Assembly (NCBI GenBank): GCA_021785515.1
Contig: JAJYEX010000005.1
Coordinates: 206,843-270,842 of the forward strand
Source of the DNA: Pseudomonadota bacterium
GTDB lineage: Bacteria; Pseudomonadota; Gammaproteobacteria; Acidiferrobacterales; UBA6901
Direction: 5' to 3'
Length of the DNA: 64,000 nt
The notes below the pieces were generated by a model. That model did no database searches. It saw only the letters and a list, made by a program, of their open reading frames with translations, and was not told the origin of the DNA. The translations under genes and the position numbers were made by a program. Below, piece after piece: positions 28,642 to 38,611 of the stretch; positions within the stretch are counted from its first letter, which is position 1, and every line of letters starts with the position of its first letter.

Positions 28642-28762
28642 TTCCTTCCGGATGGCAGCACCCTCCGTTCTTGGCCTCCCGTCAGCTACACGGTATGATG
28701 CAAGACGCACGGTCTGACGGGGTCAGGCCGGCGATAGGGTCTTTCCTGAATAGGATTTCTTG

Positions 28763-30085
28763 ATGCAAATATCCGTTGAAGCCACCGGCGGTCTGGGTCG
28801 GAGGATGACTGTTGCGCTACCCGCCGAGCGGTTGGAGAGCGAAGTATCCGCCCGCCTGCAGCGTATTCTGAGAACGTCGCACCTGCCCGGTTTCCGTCCC
28901 GGAAAGGCGCCCATGAGGCTTGTCGAGGCCCAGTATGCGGGCAAGATCATGGAGGAAGTCGCGGGCGACCTGATCCAGTCCAGTTTCTACGAAGCGGTTG
29001 CCGGGCAGGGCCTCAAGCCGGCCGGCGGACCGACCGTGGAGTCGCGATTGCTCAAGCGCGGGGAGGCCTTGCAGTACACGGTCGTTTTCGAGGTGTATCC
29101 CGAAGTGCAGCGGCTGGACATTTCCGGTTCGCGGATCGAGAGACCGGTAAGCGGTATCACCGACGCCGATATCGACCGGACTATCGAATCATTGCGTCAG
29201 CAGCGCATGACGTGGACCGGGGTGCAGCGCGCCGCGCGCGCCGGTGATCGTCTGGTGATCGATTTCGAGGGCCGCAAGGGAGGCGTGTCTTTCGAGGGAG
29301 GGCGTGCCAAAGGGTTCCGGCTGGTGCTGGGAGACCGCAGCCTGGTGGATGGATTCGAGGAAGGCCTCGTGGGTGCGATGCCCGGGGAAACCCGTAACAT
29401 CACAGTGCAGTTTCCGGCCGATTATCGGGACAAGTCCCTGGCCGGCCAGACGGTCGAATTCGAGGTGCGCGTCAACAGCATCGAGGAGCCGGTGCTGCCA
29501 AATGTCGATGACGAGTTCGCGCGCGGGTTCGGCATCAAGGATGCCACCGTGGCTGGACTGCGATCCGAGGTGCGGGCTAATCTGGAGCGCGAGATGGGCG
29601 ACCAGGTCCGGGTGCGGGTCCGCGACCAGGTGTTCAATCTGTTGCTGCAGCAGAATGAGCTGCCAGTGCCGGCGGCCCTGGAGGAGGCGGAGATTGACCG
29701 GTTGATCACCGTCGCCGGAGACAACCTCGAGGCTCAGGGTCTTCCTCGCGGCCGTGTCCCGCAGGATCGCGCCCGCTACGCGGATGAGGCCCGGCGCCGC
29801 GTGGCCCTCGGCCTTATACTGGCCGAGATTGTCAGGTCGCGCGGCATGGTGGCTGACCCGTCGCAGGTACGCGCGCGTGTCGAACGGTTGGCGGAGAGCT
29901 ACGAATCGCCACAGGAGTTCATTGACTGGCATTACGCAGAGCCAAACCGGCTCTCGCAGATCGAGTCCCTCGTTCTGGAGGAGCAGGTCGTGACCGTTTT
30001 GCTGGAAGCCGCCGACATTCATGATCGTACGATGTCGTTTGAGGAACTGGTGGGACGTAGTCCCGATCGGCAGGAGACCAGATAG
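28763..30085 (+). CDS. tig: Trigger factor
   Basis: Ribosome-associated chaperone with peptidyl-prolyl isomerase activity; 440 aa, the usual length. The N-terminal ribosome-binding loop is seen in [14 protein letters not shown] (about residues 44-57), the FKBP-like domain around [10 protein letters not shown] and the C-terminal helical domain follow. ATG at 28763 directly follows an in-frame TTG. It begins the tig-clpP-clpX-lon-hupB block; clpP starts 29 bases after its stop. Confidence 0.97.
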   Translation: MQISVEATGGLGRRMTVALPAERLESEVSARLQRILRTSHLPGFRPGKAPMRLVEAQYAGKIMEEVAGDLIQSSFYEAVAGQGLKPAGGPTVESRLLKRGEALQYTVVFEVYPEVQRLDISGSRIERPVSGITDADIDRTIESLRQQRMTWTGVQRAARAGDRLVIDFEGRKGGVSFEGGRAKGFRLVLGDRSLVDGFEEGLVGAMPGETRNITVQFPADYRDKSLAGQTVEFEVRVNSIEEPVLPNVDDEFARGFGIKDATVAGLRSEVRANLEREMGDQVRVRVRDQVFNLLLQQNELPVPAALEEAEIDRLITVAGDNLEAQGLPRGRVPQDRARYADEARRRVALGLILAEIVRSRGMVADPSQVRARVERLAESYESPQEFIDWHYAEPNRLSQIESLVLEEQVVTVLLEAADIHDRTMSFEELVGRSPDRQETR

Positions 30086-30114
30086 AGGTTATGGGATTTC
30101 AGCTGGAGGCAGGA

Positions 30115-30750
30115 ATGAGCATGAACGAATTCAACCGTGGCCAGGGTGCGCAGGACGCTCGCGCTCTCGGGCTGGTGCCAATGGTGATCGAGTCTACCGG
30201 TCGCGGCGAGCGCGCCTATGACATCTATTCGCGTATGCTCAAGGAGCGTCTGGTGTTTCTCGTCGGACCGATAGAGGACCACATGGCGAACCTGATTGTG
30301 GCGCAGCTGCTGTTTTTAGAGTCGGAGAACCCCGACAAGGATATCAACCTCTATATCAACTCCCCCGGCGGGGCGGTCAATGCCGGACTTGCGATCTACG
30401 ATACGATGCAGTTCATCAAGCCGGACGTGAGCACGGTCTGCATCGGCCAGGCGGCCAGCATGGGTGCGCTGCTGCTGGCGGGCGGGGCGAAAGGCAAACG
30501 GTTCTGCCTGCCTCATGCGCGCATGATGATCCACCAGCCGCTGGGCGGTTTCCAGGGCCAGGCGACCGATATTGACATCCATGCCAGGGAGATTCTGCGG
30601 GTGCGGGAGCGGTTGAACCACATCCTGGCCAGGCATACGGGTCAAAATCTGGCGAAGATTGAGCAAGATACGGAGCGCGATAATTTTATGGACGGGCCGG
30701 AAGCGGTGACGTACGGCCTGGTTGATTCGGTGATCGAAAAGCGCGCCTGA
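30115..30750 (+). CDS. clpP: ATP-dependent Clp protease proteolytic subunit
   Basis: Serine peptidase that forms the double-heptamer chamber of ClpXP/ClpAP. The catalytic serine is in [11 protein letters not shown], the histidine in [11 protein letters not shown], and the aspartate in the ERDNFMDG region. The 211-aa reading from 30115 is preferred because a purine-rich GGAGGCAGGA site precedes it; a start at 30091 is possible. It lies immediately upstream of clpX, its unfoldase partner. Confidence 0.98.
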   Translation: MSMNEFNRGQGAQDARALGLVPMVIESTGRGERAYDIYSRMLKERLVFLVGPIEDHMANLIVAQLLFLESENPDKDINLYINSPGGAVNAGLAIYDTMQFIKPDVSTVCIGQAASMGALLLAGGAKGKRFCLPHARMMIHQPLGGFQGQATDIDIHAREILRVRERLNHILARHTGQNLAKIEQDTERDNFMDGPEAVTYGLVDSVIEKRA

Positions 30751-30851
30751 ACGAGTTATGCTATATAGTTGATAGAGGGCCATGGGGCTTGCAATCTGCG
30801 GTGTGGGTAGGCATTTTGTGAATAACCCTCCAGGGCTATAGTGAGGCTGAG

Positions 30852-32153
30852 ATGGCTGACGACAACCACGGCGACCGGGGTAACGGGAAGAGCGAAAAGC
30901 TCTTGTATTGCTCGTTCTGCGGCAAAAGCCAGCACGAAGTGCGCAAGCTCATTGCCGGGCCCTCCGTTTTCGTCTGCGATGAATGCGTGGAATTGTGCAA
31001 TGACATCATCCGCGAAGAGGTCCAGGAGGAGTCCAGCGCTGCGGCCGCAAAGAGCAAGTTCCCGACTCCTAAAGAGATCTGCCAGATTCTCGACGAATAC
31101 GTAATCGGACAGCCGAATGCCAAGAAAGTCCTGTCGGTGGCTGTCTACAATCACTACAAGCGCATCGAAAACGAGAGCAATATCGGGGACGTCGAACTCT
31201 CGAAGAGCAATATCCTGCTGATTGGTCCGACCGGATCCGGCAAGACGCTGCTGGCGGAGACGCTCGCGCGGCTGCTCAACGTGCCGTTTACGATTGCCGA
31301 TGCGACTACCCTCACTGAAGCGGGTTACGTGGGTGAGGACGTCGAGAACATCATCCAGAAACTGCTCCAGAAGTGCGACTACGACGTCGAGAAGGCACAG
31401 AAGGGAATTGTCTACATCGACGAGATTGACAAGATCTCGCGCAAGTCCGACAACCCTTCGATAACCCGGGACGTTTCCGGGGAGGGTGTGCAGCAGGCGC
31501 TGCTCAAGCTGATCGAGGGCACCATCGCCTCGGTGCCGCCGCAGGGCGGCCGCAAGCATCCGCAGCAGGAGTTTCTGCAGGTGGATACCCGCAACATCCT
31601 GTTTATCTGCGGCGGCGCATTTTCGGGCCTGGAGCGGGTGATCCGGGATCGCTCTGAAAAAGGCGGTATCGGCTTCAGCGCGGACATCAAGAGCAAGACC
31701 GCGAACCGGGCAGCCGGGGAGGTGTTGCGTGCTGTCGAGCCTGAGGATCTCATCAAGTATGGTCTTATCCCGGAGTTCGTGGGACGGTTGCCGGTGGTGG
31801 CGATACTGGATGAGCTCGATGAACAGGCACTCATCCGGATCCTCACTGAGCCCAAGAACGCGCTGATCAAGCAGTACCAGAAGCTCATGAAGCTTGAGGG
31901 CGTTGAGCTCGAAGTGAGAACCGATGCGCTTATTGCTGTCGCCAGGCGCGCGATGGAGCGCAAGACCGGAGCGCGGGGCCTGCGCTCCATCCTGGAAGCG
32001 GCGCTGCTCGATACGATGTTCGAGCTGCCGTCGGTCGACGACGTCCGGAAGGTGGTCGTCGAGGAAGGCGTGATCAAGGACGGCTCCAAGCCGCTCGTGA
32101 TCTATGCCGATGGCGAGGATCAGAGCCACAGGCGCGCATCAACCCGTACCTGA
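30852..32153 (+). CDS. clpX: Clp protease ATP-binding subunit ClpX
   Basis: AAA+ unfoldase that feeds proteins to ClpP; 433 aa. The N-terminal zinc-binding domain has CSFC...CDEC (about residues 20-43), followed by Walker A GPTGSGKT and Walker B IVYIDEID, and the ClpP-binding IGF-like region is expected near residue 270. It sits about 100 bases after clpP, as in most proteobacteria, and lon follows. Confidence 0.98.
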   Translation: MADDNHGDRGNGKSEKLLYCSFCGKSQHEVRKLIAGPSVFVCDECVELCNDIIREEVQEESSAAAAKSKFPTPKEICQILDEYVIGQPNAKKVLSVAVYNHYKRIENESNIGDVELSKSNILLIGPTGSGKTLLAETLARLLNVPFTIADATTLTEAGYVGEDVENIIQKLLQKCDYDVEKAQKGIVYIDEIDKISRKSDNPSITRDVSGEGVQQALLKLIEGTIASVPPQGGRKHPQQEFLQVDTRNILFICGGAFSGLERVIRDRSEKGGIGFSADIKSKTANRAAGEVLRAVEPEDLIKYGLIPEFVGRLPVVAILDELDEQALIRILTEPKNALIKQYQKLMKLEGVELEVRTDALIAVARRAMERKTGARGLRSILEAALLDTMFELPSVDDVRKVVVEEGVIKDGSKPLVIYADGEDQSHRRASTRT

Positions 32154-32374
32154 CCAGAGGTAGCGCGGGTTTGGTGGGTGGTGTTTCGCGGCTGTTCTGA
32201 CAGCGCTTCTCCGGCGCGGCTATTGAAATCGCGCGCGAATGTCCCCAGACTACTCCAAATGCAGTTGCCGGAATCGGCCGCCAATCCTTGCATCAGGCGT
32301 TGGACCGGGACCGAACCCCATGTCTCAGTCGGGCCGGTGCGCCTGAATCGCCAGAACCGAGGTATTTTTCTTAT

Positions 32375-34804
32375 ATGACGCAGGAAACCAAATCTCAGGC
32401 CCCCGCCGGTTCGGCGATCACTCTCCCGGTGCTTCCGCTGCGTGACGTGGTCGTCTTTCCGTACATGGTCATCCCGCTGTTTGTCGGACGTAAGAAATCC
32501 ATCAAGGCGCTGGAGCAGGCCATGGAGTCCGGCAAGCAGATTATGCTGGTGGCGCAGCGAAGCGCCTCGGACGACGATCCGGTTCCGGAACAGATTCATG
32601 AAATTGGCACCATCGCCAGCATTCTGCAGCTGCTCAAGCTGCCGGACGGTACCGTCAAGGTGTTGGTCGAGGGCGAGCAGCGTGCCCGGGTTCGCGAGTT
32701 TATTGAGACCGCGGAGTACTTTTCTGCGGAGGTCGTGACCTTGGCGTCGGAGACGGTCGACGACAAGGAAGGGGAAGCGCTCATGCGCTCGGTACTGGCC
32801 GAGTTTGACCAGTACGTCAAGCTCAATATGAAGATCCCGCCCGAACTGCTTACCTCTCTTGCAGGCATCGATGATCCGGGGCGTCTGGCTGATGCCATTG
32901 CCGCGCACCTGAGCCTGAAGATCGAGGAGAAGCAGCAGATCCTCGAGATGCAGGGTGTGCGTGAGCGCCTGGAGCACATACTCGGTGTGATGGAGACCGA
33001 GATCGACCTGCTCCAGGTTGAAAAGCGCATCCGCGGACGGGTCAAGCGCCAGATGGAGAAGAGCCAGCGCGAGTATTACCTGAACGAACAGATGAAGGCG
33101 ATCCAGAAGGAGTTGGGCGAGCTCGAGGAGGCGCCTAACGAAGCCGAGGAGCTGGCGCAGAAGATCGAGAAGGCGGGCATGCCGAAAGAGGCCAAGGAAA
33201 AGGCCCAGGCCGAACTGAACAAGTTGAAGCTGATGTCACCGATGGCTGCCGAGGCTACGGTGGTGCGCAACTACATCGACTGGCTGCTCAACGTTCCCTG
33301 GAAGAAGCGCACCAAGATCCGCAAGGATCTGGCGGCCGCGGAAAAAATACTGGAGGCCGATCATTACGGCCTCGAGAAGGTCAAGGAACGCATTCTGGAG
33401 TATCTGGCAGTTCAGCAGCGCGTCAACAAGCTTAAGGGACCGATCCTGTGTCTGGTGGGGCCGCCGGGGGTGGGCAAGACTTCACTGGGGCAGTCGCTTG
33501 CGCGCGCCACCAACCGGAAGTTTGTCCGTATATCGCTCGGTGGTGTACGCGATGAGGCCGAGATTCGCGGCCATCGGCGGACCTATATCGGGTCGTTGCC
33601 CGGAAAAGTCGTCCAGAACATGGCGAAAGTCAAGGTGCGCAACCCGCTGTTCATGCTTGACGAAGTGGACAAGATGTCGATGGATTTTCGCGGTGATCCG
33701 TCCTCGGCGCTGCTGGAGGTTCTGGATCCGGAGCAGAATCACGCCTTCGGCGACCACTATCTCGAGGTGGATTACGACCTGTCTGACGTCATGTTCGTGG
33801 CCACTGCCAACAGCCTTAATATTCCGGCTCCGCTGCTCGATCGCATGGAGGTCATCCGTCTGTCGGGTTACACCGAGGACGAGAAGATTAATATCGCCAT
33901 GCGTTATCTCGTGTCCAAGCAGCGCAAGAACAACGGTCTGAAGGAATCCGAGATCACCATTTCGGAGAGCGCCGTGCGGGATATAGTGCGTTATTACACG
34001 CGGGAGGCAGGCGTACGTAGTCTTGAGCGGGAGATTTCCAAGATCTTCCGCAAGGTGGCCAAGGAACTGCTGCTCGGGAAAAAGAGCGTCAAGGTCAACG
34101 TAACGGCCAAGAACCTGGAGAAGTATCTGGGGGTGCGGCGTTACCGATACGGTGTTGCCGAACAGACCAACCAGGTGGGGCAGGTGACGGGGCTCGCCTG
34201 GACCGAGGTCGGCGGTGAACTGCTGACGGTGGAGAGTGTCATCGTGCCCGGCAAGGGCCGGCTTACCATCACGGGCAAGCTTGGTGATGTGATGCAGGAG
34301 TCCATTCAGGCCGCCATGAGCGTGGTGCGCAGCCGTGCAGCCGCGCTGGGAATACCGGTGGACTTTTATCAGAAGCACGATTTCCATGTACACGTGCCGG
34401 AAGGCGCCACGCCCAAGGACGGACCGAGCGCCGGTATCGCGATGTGCACCGCCATGGTCTCAGCCCTTACGCGCATACCGGTGCGGGCTGACGTGGCCAT
34501 GACCGGGGAAATCACGCTACGCGGCGAGGTGTTACCGATTGGGGGGCTCAAGGAGAAGTTGCTGGCGGCGCACCGCGGTGGCATCAAGATCGTGGTCATT
34601 CCGGAGGAAAACCGCAAGGACCTGGTAGACATCCCGAAGAATGTCCGGGACGGTCTCGATATCCGGCCATACCGCTGGATCGATGAGGTGCTCGAGACGG
34701 CGCTGGAACGGCCGCCCGAGCCGCTGAAGGAGTCGGAGTCGGGGGCGTCGTCGGAGGCGGTGGAGGAGAAGCCGGAAGCAGCCAAGGTACTTACCACGCA
34801 CTGA
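32375..34804 (+). CDS. lon: ATP-dependent Lon protease
   Basis: Cytosolic AAA+ serine protease for damaged and regulatory proteins; 809 aa. The N-terminal LON domain begins [23 protein letters not shown], the coiled middle follows, Walker A is [12 protein letters not shown], and the catalytic Ser-Lys dyad is in [10 protein letters not shown] and [14 protein letters not shown]. The ATG at 32375 starts two residues before conserved sequence patterns; a reading from 32288 would add an unusual 29-residue extension. An acidic tail ends the protein. No strong heat-shock promoter could be identified upstream. Confidence 0.98.
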   Translation: MTQETKSQAPAGSAITLPVLPLRDVVVFPYMVIPLFVGRKKSIKALEQAMESGKQIMLVAQRSASDDDPVPEQIHEIGTIASILQLLKLPDGTVKVLVEGEQRARVREFIETAEYFSAEVVTLASETVDDKEGEALMRSVLAEFDQYVKLNMKIPPELLTSLAGIDDPGRLADAIAAHLSLKIEEKQQILEMQGVRERLEHILGVMETEIDLLQVEKRIRGRVKRQMEKSQREYYLNEQMKAIQKELGELEEAPNEAEELAQKIEKAGMPKEAKEKAQAELNKLKLMSPMAAEATVVRNYIDWLLNVPWKKRTKIRKDLAAAEKILEADHYGLEKVKERILEYLAVQQRVNKLKGPILCLVGPPGVGKTSLGQSLARATNRKFVRISLGGVRDEAEIRGHRRTYIGSLPGKVVQNMAKVKVRNPLFMLDEVDKMSMDFRGDPSSALLEVLDPEQNHAFGDHYLEVDYDLSDVMFVATANSLNIPAPLLDRMEVIRLSGYTEDEKINIAMRYLVSKQRKNNGLKESEITISESAVRDIVRYYTREAGVRSLEREISKIFRKVAKELLLGKKSVKVNVTAKNLEKYLGVRRYRYGVAEQTNQVGQVTGLAWTEVGGELLTVESVIVPGKGRLTITGKLGDVMQESIQAAMSVVRSRAAALGIPVDFYQKHDFHVHVPEGATPKDGPSAGIAMCTAMVSALTRIPVRADVAMTGEITLRGEVLPIGGLKEKLLAAHRGGIKIVVIPEENRKDLVDIPKNVRDGLDIRPYRWIDEVLETALERPPEPLKESESGASSEAVEEKPEAAKVLTTH

Positions 34805-35048
34805 TCGAACTCGTCCTTGCACGCGATGCCTGAGGATAGCGCGGCGCCGGGTGATGTGTTATTGTAAATCCACCGATAAATTAAGGGTACGCGTGTGCTG
34901 CCGCGGTACCCGGCCGCGACGCTGGCGTTCCTCAGGACTTCAAGAATGCGCAGGGATGGTGTGGCGGCCCTGGTGGTCGGTGCGCTGGCGGCGAAGATGC
35001 CGGGAGTCGGCGCCACTACTTGGTGCATTGATCTAGGGGAAAAGGAAA

Positions 35049-35321
35049 ATGAATAAAGCCGAACTGGTCGACAAAATCATCGAAGCAACGGATCTGAACA
35101 AGGCCTCGGCGGCACGGGCAGTGGATGCAGTGTTTGATACGATCACGAGTGCCCTGAAGAGCGGCGATCAGGTGACGATCGTCGGGTTTGGAACCTTTTC
35201 GGTGAGCAGCCGCGCCGAGCGTGCCGGGCGCAATCCGCAGACCGGTCAGACGATCACGATTCCCGCCTCGAAAAACCCCAAGTTCAAGGCTGGTAAAGGC
35301 CTGAAGGATGCCGTAAACTAG
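35049..35321 (+). CDS. hupB: DNA-binding protein HU-beta
   Basis: Histone-like nucleoid protein, 90 aa. It matches HU along its length: [22 protein letters not shown] at the N-terminus and the DNA-binding arm [25 protein letters not shown] good GGGGAAAAGGA site precedes the ATG. The gene order lon-hupB-ppiD is kept, with two tRNA genes inserted after hupB. Confidence 0.98.
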   Translation: MNKAELVDKIIEATDLNKASAARAVDAVFDTITSALKSGDQVTIVGFGTFSVSSRAERAGRNPQTGQTITIPASKNPKFKAGKGLKDAVN

Positions 35322-35331
35322 CGCACCTTTC

Positions 35332-35407
35332 GGGTGCTTAGCTCAGCTGGTAGAGCGTCGCCCTTACAAGGCGAATGTCGGGGGTTCGAACCCCTCAGCA
35401 CCCACCA
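35332..35407 (+). tRNA. tRNA-Val(TAC)
   Basis: A 76-base cloverleaf with anticodon loop CTTACAA in a TCGCC/GGCGA stem and encoded CCA. It begins 10 bases after the hupB stop. Confidence 0.96.
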
Positions 35408-35433
35408 CGTTGTTGCGGAACATTCAAAGACCT

Positions 35434-35510
35434 GGAGTGGTAGTTCAGTTGGTTAGAATACCGGCCTGTCACGCCGGGGGTCGCGGGTTCGAGTCCCGTC
35501 CACTCCGCCA
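35434..35510 (+). tRNA. tRNA-Asp(GTC)
   Basis: A 77-base cloverleaf with anticodon GTC (loop CTGTCAC), acceptor GGAGTGG/CCACTCC and encoded CCA. A terminator hairpin follows. Confidence 0.96.
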
Positions 35511-35518
35511 GTGGCCTG

Positions 35519-35553
35519 AAGGGCGAGTGGCGGCACTCGCCCTTCTGCGTTTT
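35519..35553 (+). terminator. Rho-independent terminator after tRNA-Asp
   Basis: AAGGGCGAGTG (35519-35529), a GCGG loop, then CACTCGCCCTT (35534-35544) and TTTT at 35550-35553. A strong stem followed shortly by a U run; it should end the hupB/tRNA transcript before ppiD. Confidence 0.8.
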
Positions 35554-35635
35554 GGCAGATCGGACGTCCGCGTACCGGTCACTGCAGGGCTGCTGTCCTT
35601 CAAACGTACGCCCGTCGCAACTGGATTCTGATTGC

Positions 35636-37552
35636 ATGCTTACAACCATCCACGAAAAGACCAAGGGCTGGATCACATCGGTTATCCTTGGACTGATCAC
35701 CATCCCCTTTGCCCTGTGGGGCGTCAATTCCTACTTCCAGTATACCGGCGGAACGAGCGTTGCGACCGTGAATGGAAAACGCATCAGTGTCGCGGCTTAC
35801 CAGAATGACCTGGAACGCCAGCAGGCCATCGTTGAGCAGGAGATGGGCCAGGAGTTTGATCCGCGCGTCATCGAGTCGGCCGGATTCAAGAAGCAGGTTT
35901 TGAACAGCCTGATTGACCAGGTGCTGCTGGACCATGTGGCGGCGTCTGAAGGTTATCGCATCAGCAACACCGATCTTGCGGAATACATCCGGCATGCCCC
36001 CCAATTCCGCGCAGACGGCAGGTTCAGTCCCCGGCTCTACCGCAACTTCGTGCGGAGCAAAGGTTACGGGGTACGGCAGTTCGAGGCGCGCCTGCGGGAG
36101 TTGCGCATCCGGCAACAGATCGAGGTCGGGCTTGCGGCGGGCACGATCGTGACCGATGACGATTTGGCGAATTTGGTGCGTCTGATGGGCGAGACGCGGG
36201 TGATCTCATATGCCCTGTTCGGGCCACAGCAGTTCATGGCGGGCCTGAAAATCGCTCCGGCGGAGATTAAAGCCTACTACGAGGCCAATCTACACCAGTA
36301 CGAGACGCCCGAGGAAGTCCGCGTGCAGTATGTGGAGTTCTCGGCAGCCGGACTGGAAAAGACCCTGCACCCCACTGCACAGCAGCTTCAGCAGTCTTAC
36401 CAGAACAATATCGGCAGCTACACGACCCCAGAGGAGCGCCGCGCCAGCCATATTCTCATCGCCCTTCCGCCGAACGCGTCTGCGCAGGCGGCGGCCAAGG
36501 CCCTGGCCAAGGCCCAGAGCATCCGTGCCGAGCTGCTGCACGGCGCGAATTTCGCAACGCTGGCCAGGAAATACTCGGCGGATACGGTGTCCGCGGCCAG
36601 GGGCGGGGATCTCGGTTTCCTGACGCCGGGGTCGCTTGATAAGAGCTTCATGACTGCGCTGTTCAGCCTGAAGAAACCGGGCGACATCAGCGAGCCGGTG
36701 CGCACCCGTTTCGGGTACCACATCATTAAGCTGACTGCCATCCATCCGGCCGTGACCGCGCCGTACGCCCAGGTCAAGAACCAGGTGGCTGCCAACTGGC
36801 GCAAGCGCCACGCGGTGGATCTTTATTACAGTGAAGCTGACCAGTTCCGGAACCTGATCTTCGAGCAGTCCGACAGTCTGAAACCGGCGGCCAAGGCCTA
36901 CGGCCTGAAGATCGGCGAGAGCGGCTGGTTCCCGCGCTCGGGTGGCCCGGGTATTGCGGCAAATGCGAAGGTAGTGGCGGCCGCGTTCGATCGGGATGTG
37001 CTGTCGCAGGGACACAACAGCCGTGGCATAAGTCTCGGGTCCCATACCCTGCTCGCAATCCGCGATGTCGCGCACCGGCCGGCGTCCGTCCGGTCCCTGG
37101 CGGCAGTGAGCGGCCAGATCCGTAAGGTGCTGCTGATGAAAGCGGCACTGGCCAGGGCGGCCGGGGCGGAATCACAGATGCTGCAGTCGCTGAACCCGCA
37201 CACCTCCCTGGCAGCGGCTGCGCACCGCGCAGGCCTGAAGGTGATTGGTCCGGTCACCGTCACGCGCAACGGCAACGGTGACCTTCCTGCGGCGCTGGTC
37301 GAAGCCGCGTTCCGCTCCGCTGACCCCCAGGGTAGCCACCCGGTGTACGGCGGAGCAGACCTGGGGAGTGACGGCTATGCGGTATTTGCCCTCACGCAAG
37401 TCACGCCGGGCAGCATGGCGACGGCCACGAAGGGCCTGAAGGACCGGGCGGCCCGCATACTGGCGCAACGCCGCGGTGGCGACTATTTTGCCGACTATCT
37501 GAACGGATTGCGCCAGAAGGCGAAGATCAAGATTAACCGCAAACTGCTCTAG
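35636..37552 (+). CDS. ppiD: Periplasmic folding chaperone, SurA/PpiD type
   Basis: Membrane-anchored periplasmic chaperone that helps outer-membrane and secreted proteins fold; 638 aa. One N-terminal transmembrane helix (about residues 12-34, TSVILGLITIPFALWG), a SurA-like N domain, and one parvulin domain (RRASHILIALP ... FGYHIIKL, about residues 260-365). The ATG at 35636 places the helix correctly and avoids a spurious extension. fabI converges on it nine bases away. Its place after hupB matches E. coli. Confidence 0.95.
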   Translation: MLTTIHEKTKGWITSVILGLITIPFALWGVNSYFQYTGGTSVATVNGKRISVAAYQNDLERQQAIVEQEMGQEFDPRVIESAGFKKQVLNSLIDQVLLDHVAASEGYRISNTDLAEYIRHAPQFRADGRFSPRLYRNFVRSKGYGVRQFEARLRELRIRQQIEVGLAAGTIVTDDDLANLVRLMGETRVISYALFGPQQFMAGLKIAPAEIKAYYEANLHQYETPEEVRVQYVEFSAAGLEKTLHPTAQQLQQSYQNNIGSYTTPEERRASHILIALPPNASAQAAAKALAKAQSIRAELLHGANFATLARKYSADTVSAARGGDLGFLTPGSLDKSFMTALFSLKKPGDISEPVRTRFGYHIIKLTAIHPAVTAPYAQVKNQVAANWRKRHAVDLYYSEADQFRNLIFEQSDSLKPAAKAYGLKIGESGWFPRSGGPGIAANAKVVAAAFDRDVLSQGHNSRGISLGSHTLLAIRDVAHRPASVRSLAAVSGQIRKVLLMKAALARAAGAESQMLQSLNPHTSLAAAAHRAGLKVIGPVTVTRNGNGDLPAALVEAAFRSADPQGSHPVYGGADLGSDGYAVFALTQVTPGSMATATKGLKDRAARILAQRRGGDYFADYLNGLRQKAKIKINRKLL

Positions 37553-37561
37553 GGCGCGGGT

Positions 37562-38350
37562 TCAGGCGAAGCTGTGGCCGATCCCCACGGTGTTGAAGCC
37601 GGCATCCACATAGGTGATTTCACCGGTGATGCCGGAGGCCAGGTCGGAGCACAGGAACGCCGCGGCGTTGCCCACCTCCTCTATGGTCACACCACGTCCG
37701 AGCGGCGTGGATCTCTCGTAGTAGTCCAGCATTTTCTTGAAATCGCTGATGCCGGCGGCAGCCAGGGTGCGGATCGGTCCGGCCGATATCCCGTTTACCC
37801 GGATGCCCTCCGGGCCGAGCGATTGCGCCAGGTAGCGCACGTTGGCCTCGAGGCTTGCCTTCGCCAGCCCCATGACATTGTAATGGGGAATGGAGCGTAC
37901 CGCCCCGATGTAGGACAGGGTGAGGAGGGCGCCCGCGCGTCCCGCCATCAGGGGGCGTCCGGCCTTGGCCAGGGCGGCGAAGCTGTAGGAGCTGATGTCG
38001 TGGGCGGTGAGGAACCCGGAGCGGGTCACGGCGTCTATGTAGGAGCCGCTCAATTCTTCGCGCGGGGCATAGGCAACCGAATGTACGATGATATCCATCC
38101 GATCCCACTGCCGGGCGAGACTGTCGAAGACATCCTGGATCTCGGTATCGCTGCCGACGTCGCAGGGCAGGACGATCGAGGACGCCGTCTCATCGGCGAG
38201 TTTCCGGACCCGTGACAGAAGCTTCTCATTCTGGTAGGTATACGCGAGTTCGGCGCCTTCCCGATGCATGGCCTTGGCTATGCCGCTCGCAATGGAGCGT
38301 TCGCTTGCGACGCCGACAATCAGTGCCCGTTTTCCGGCGAGGAATCCCAT
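37562..38350 (-). CDS. fabI: Enoyl-[acyl-carrier-protein] reductase (NADH)
   Basis: Last reduction of the type II fatty-acid elongation cycle. The 262-aa SDR-like enzyme has [22 protein letters not shown] at the N-terminus and the catalytic Tyr-x6-Lys pair in [23 protein letters not shown]. The first ATG is used and is followed at once by conserved sequence. It converges on ppiD and diverges from the ABC-transporter genes. Confidence 0.98.
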   Translation of the reverse strand: MGFLAGKRALIVGVASERSIASGIAKAMHREGAELAYTYQNEKLLSRVRKLADETASSIVLPCDVGSDTEIQDVFDSLARQWDRMDIIVHSVAYAPREELSGSYIDAVTRSGFLTAHDISSYSFAALAKAGRPLMAGRAGALLTLSYIGAVRSIPHYNVMGLAKASLEANVRYLAQSLGPEGIRVNGISAGPIRTLAAAGISDFKKMLDYYERSTPLGRGVTIEEVGNAAAFLCSDLASGITGEITYVDAGFNTVGIGHSFA

Positions 38351-38611
38351 GGTGAATTACCTGTATCCGTCATTGTGTGATGCACGACCGGCCACGGTTC
38401 TACGACCATCGCCGGAGGAGATGAAGGCGCTACACTACCGGAATTTGACGCAGGCTGGAAGGGAGGAACCCGGGGTCGCGGACCGGACCGCGGTGGTTGG
38501 TCGAATCACCCGGCAGAGCTCTCTCAGCCGGCGGCGCTATGCCGTCAGCCGGCTTTCGCTGCGGCGGACTGACCAGCGGGTTGGATACAGTCCAGGGATT
38601 GTCTGCGCGGC

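Noticed and set aside
30756..32129. Minus-strand reading frame of 457 codons
   Set aside because: Antisense to clpX, which carries the zinc-binding and AAA+ motifs; the antisense product resembles nothing.
32287..32323. CTTGCA and CCCCATGT pair upstream of lon as a heat-shock promoter
   Set aside because: The spacing of about 23 bases is too long for sigma-32 sites.
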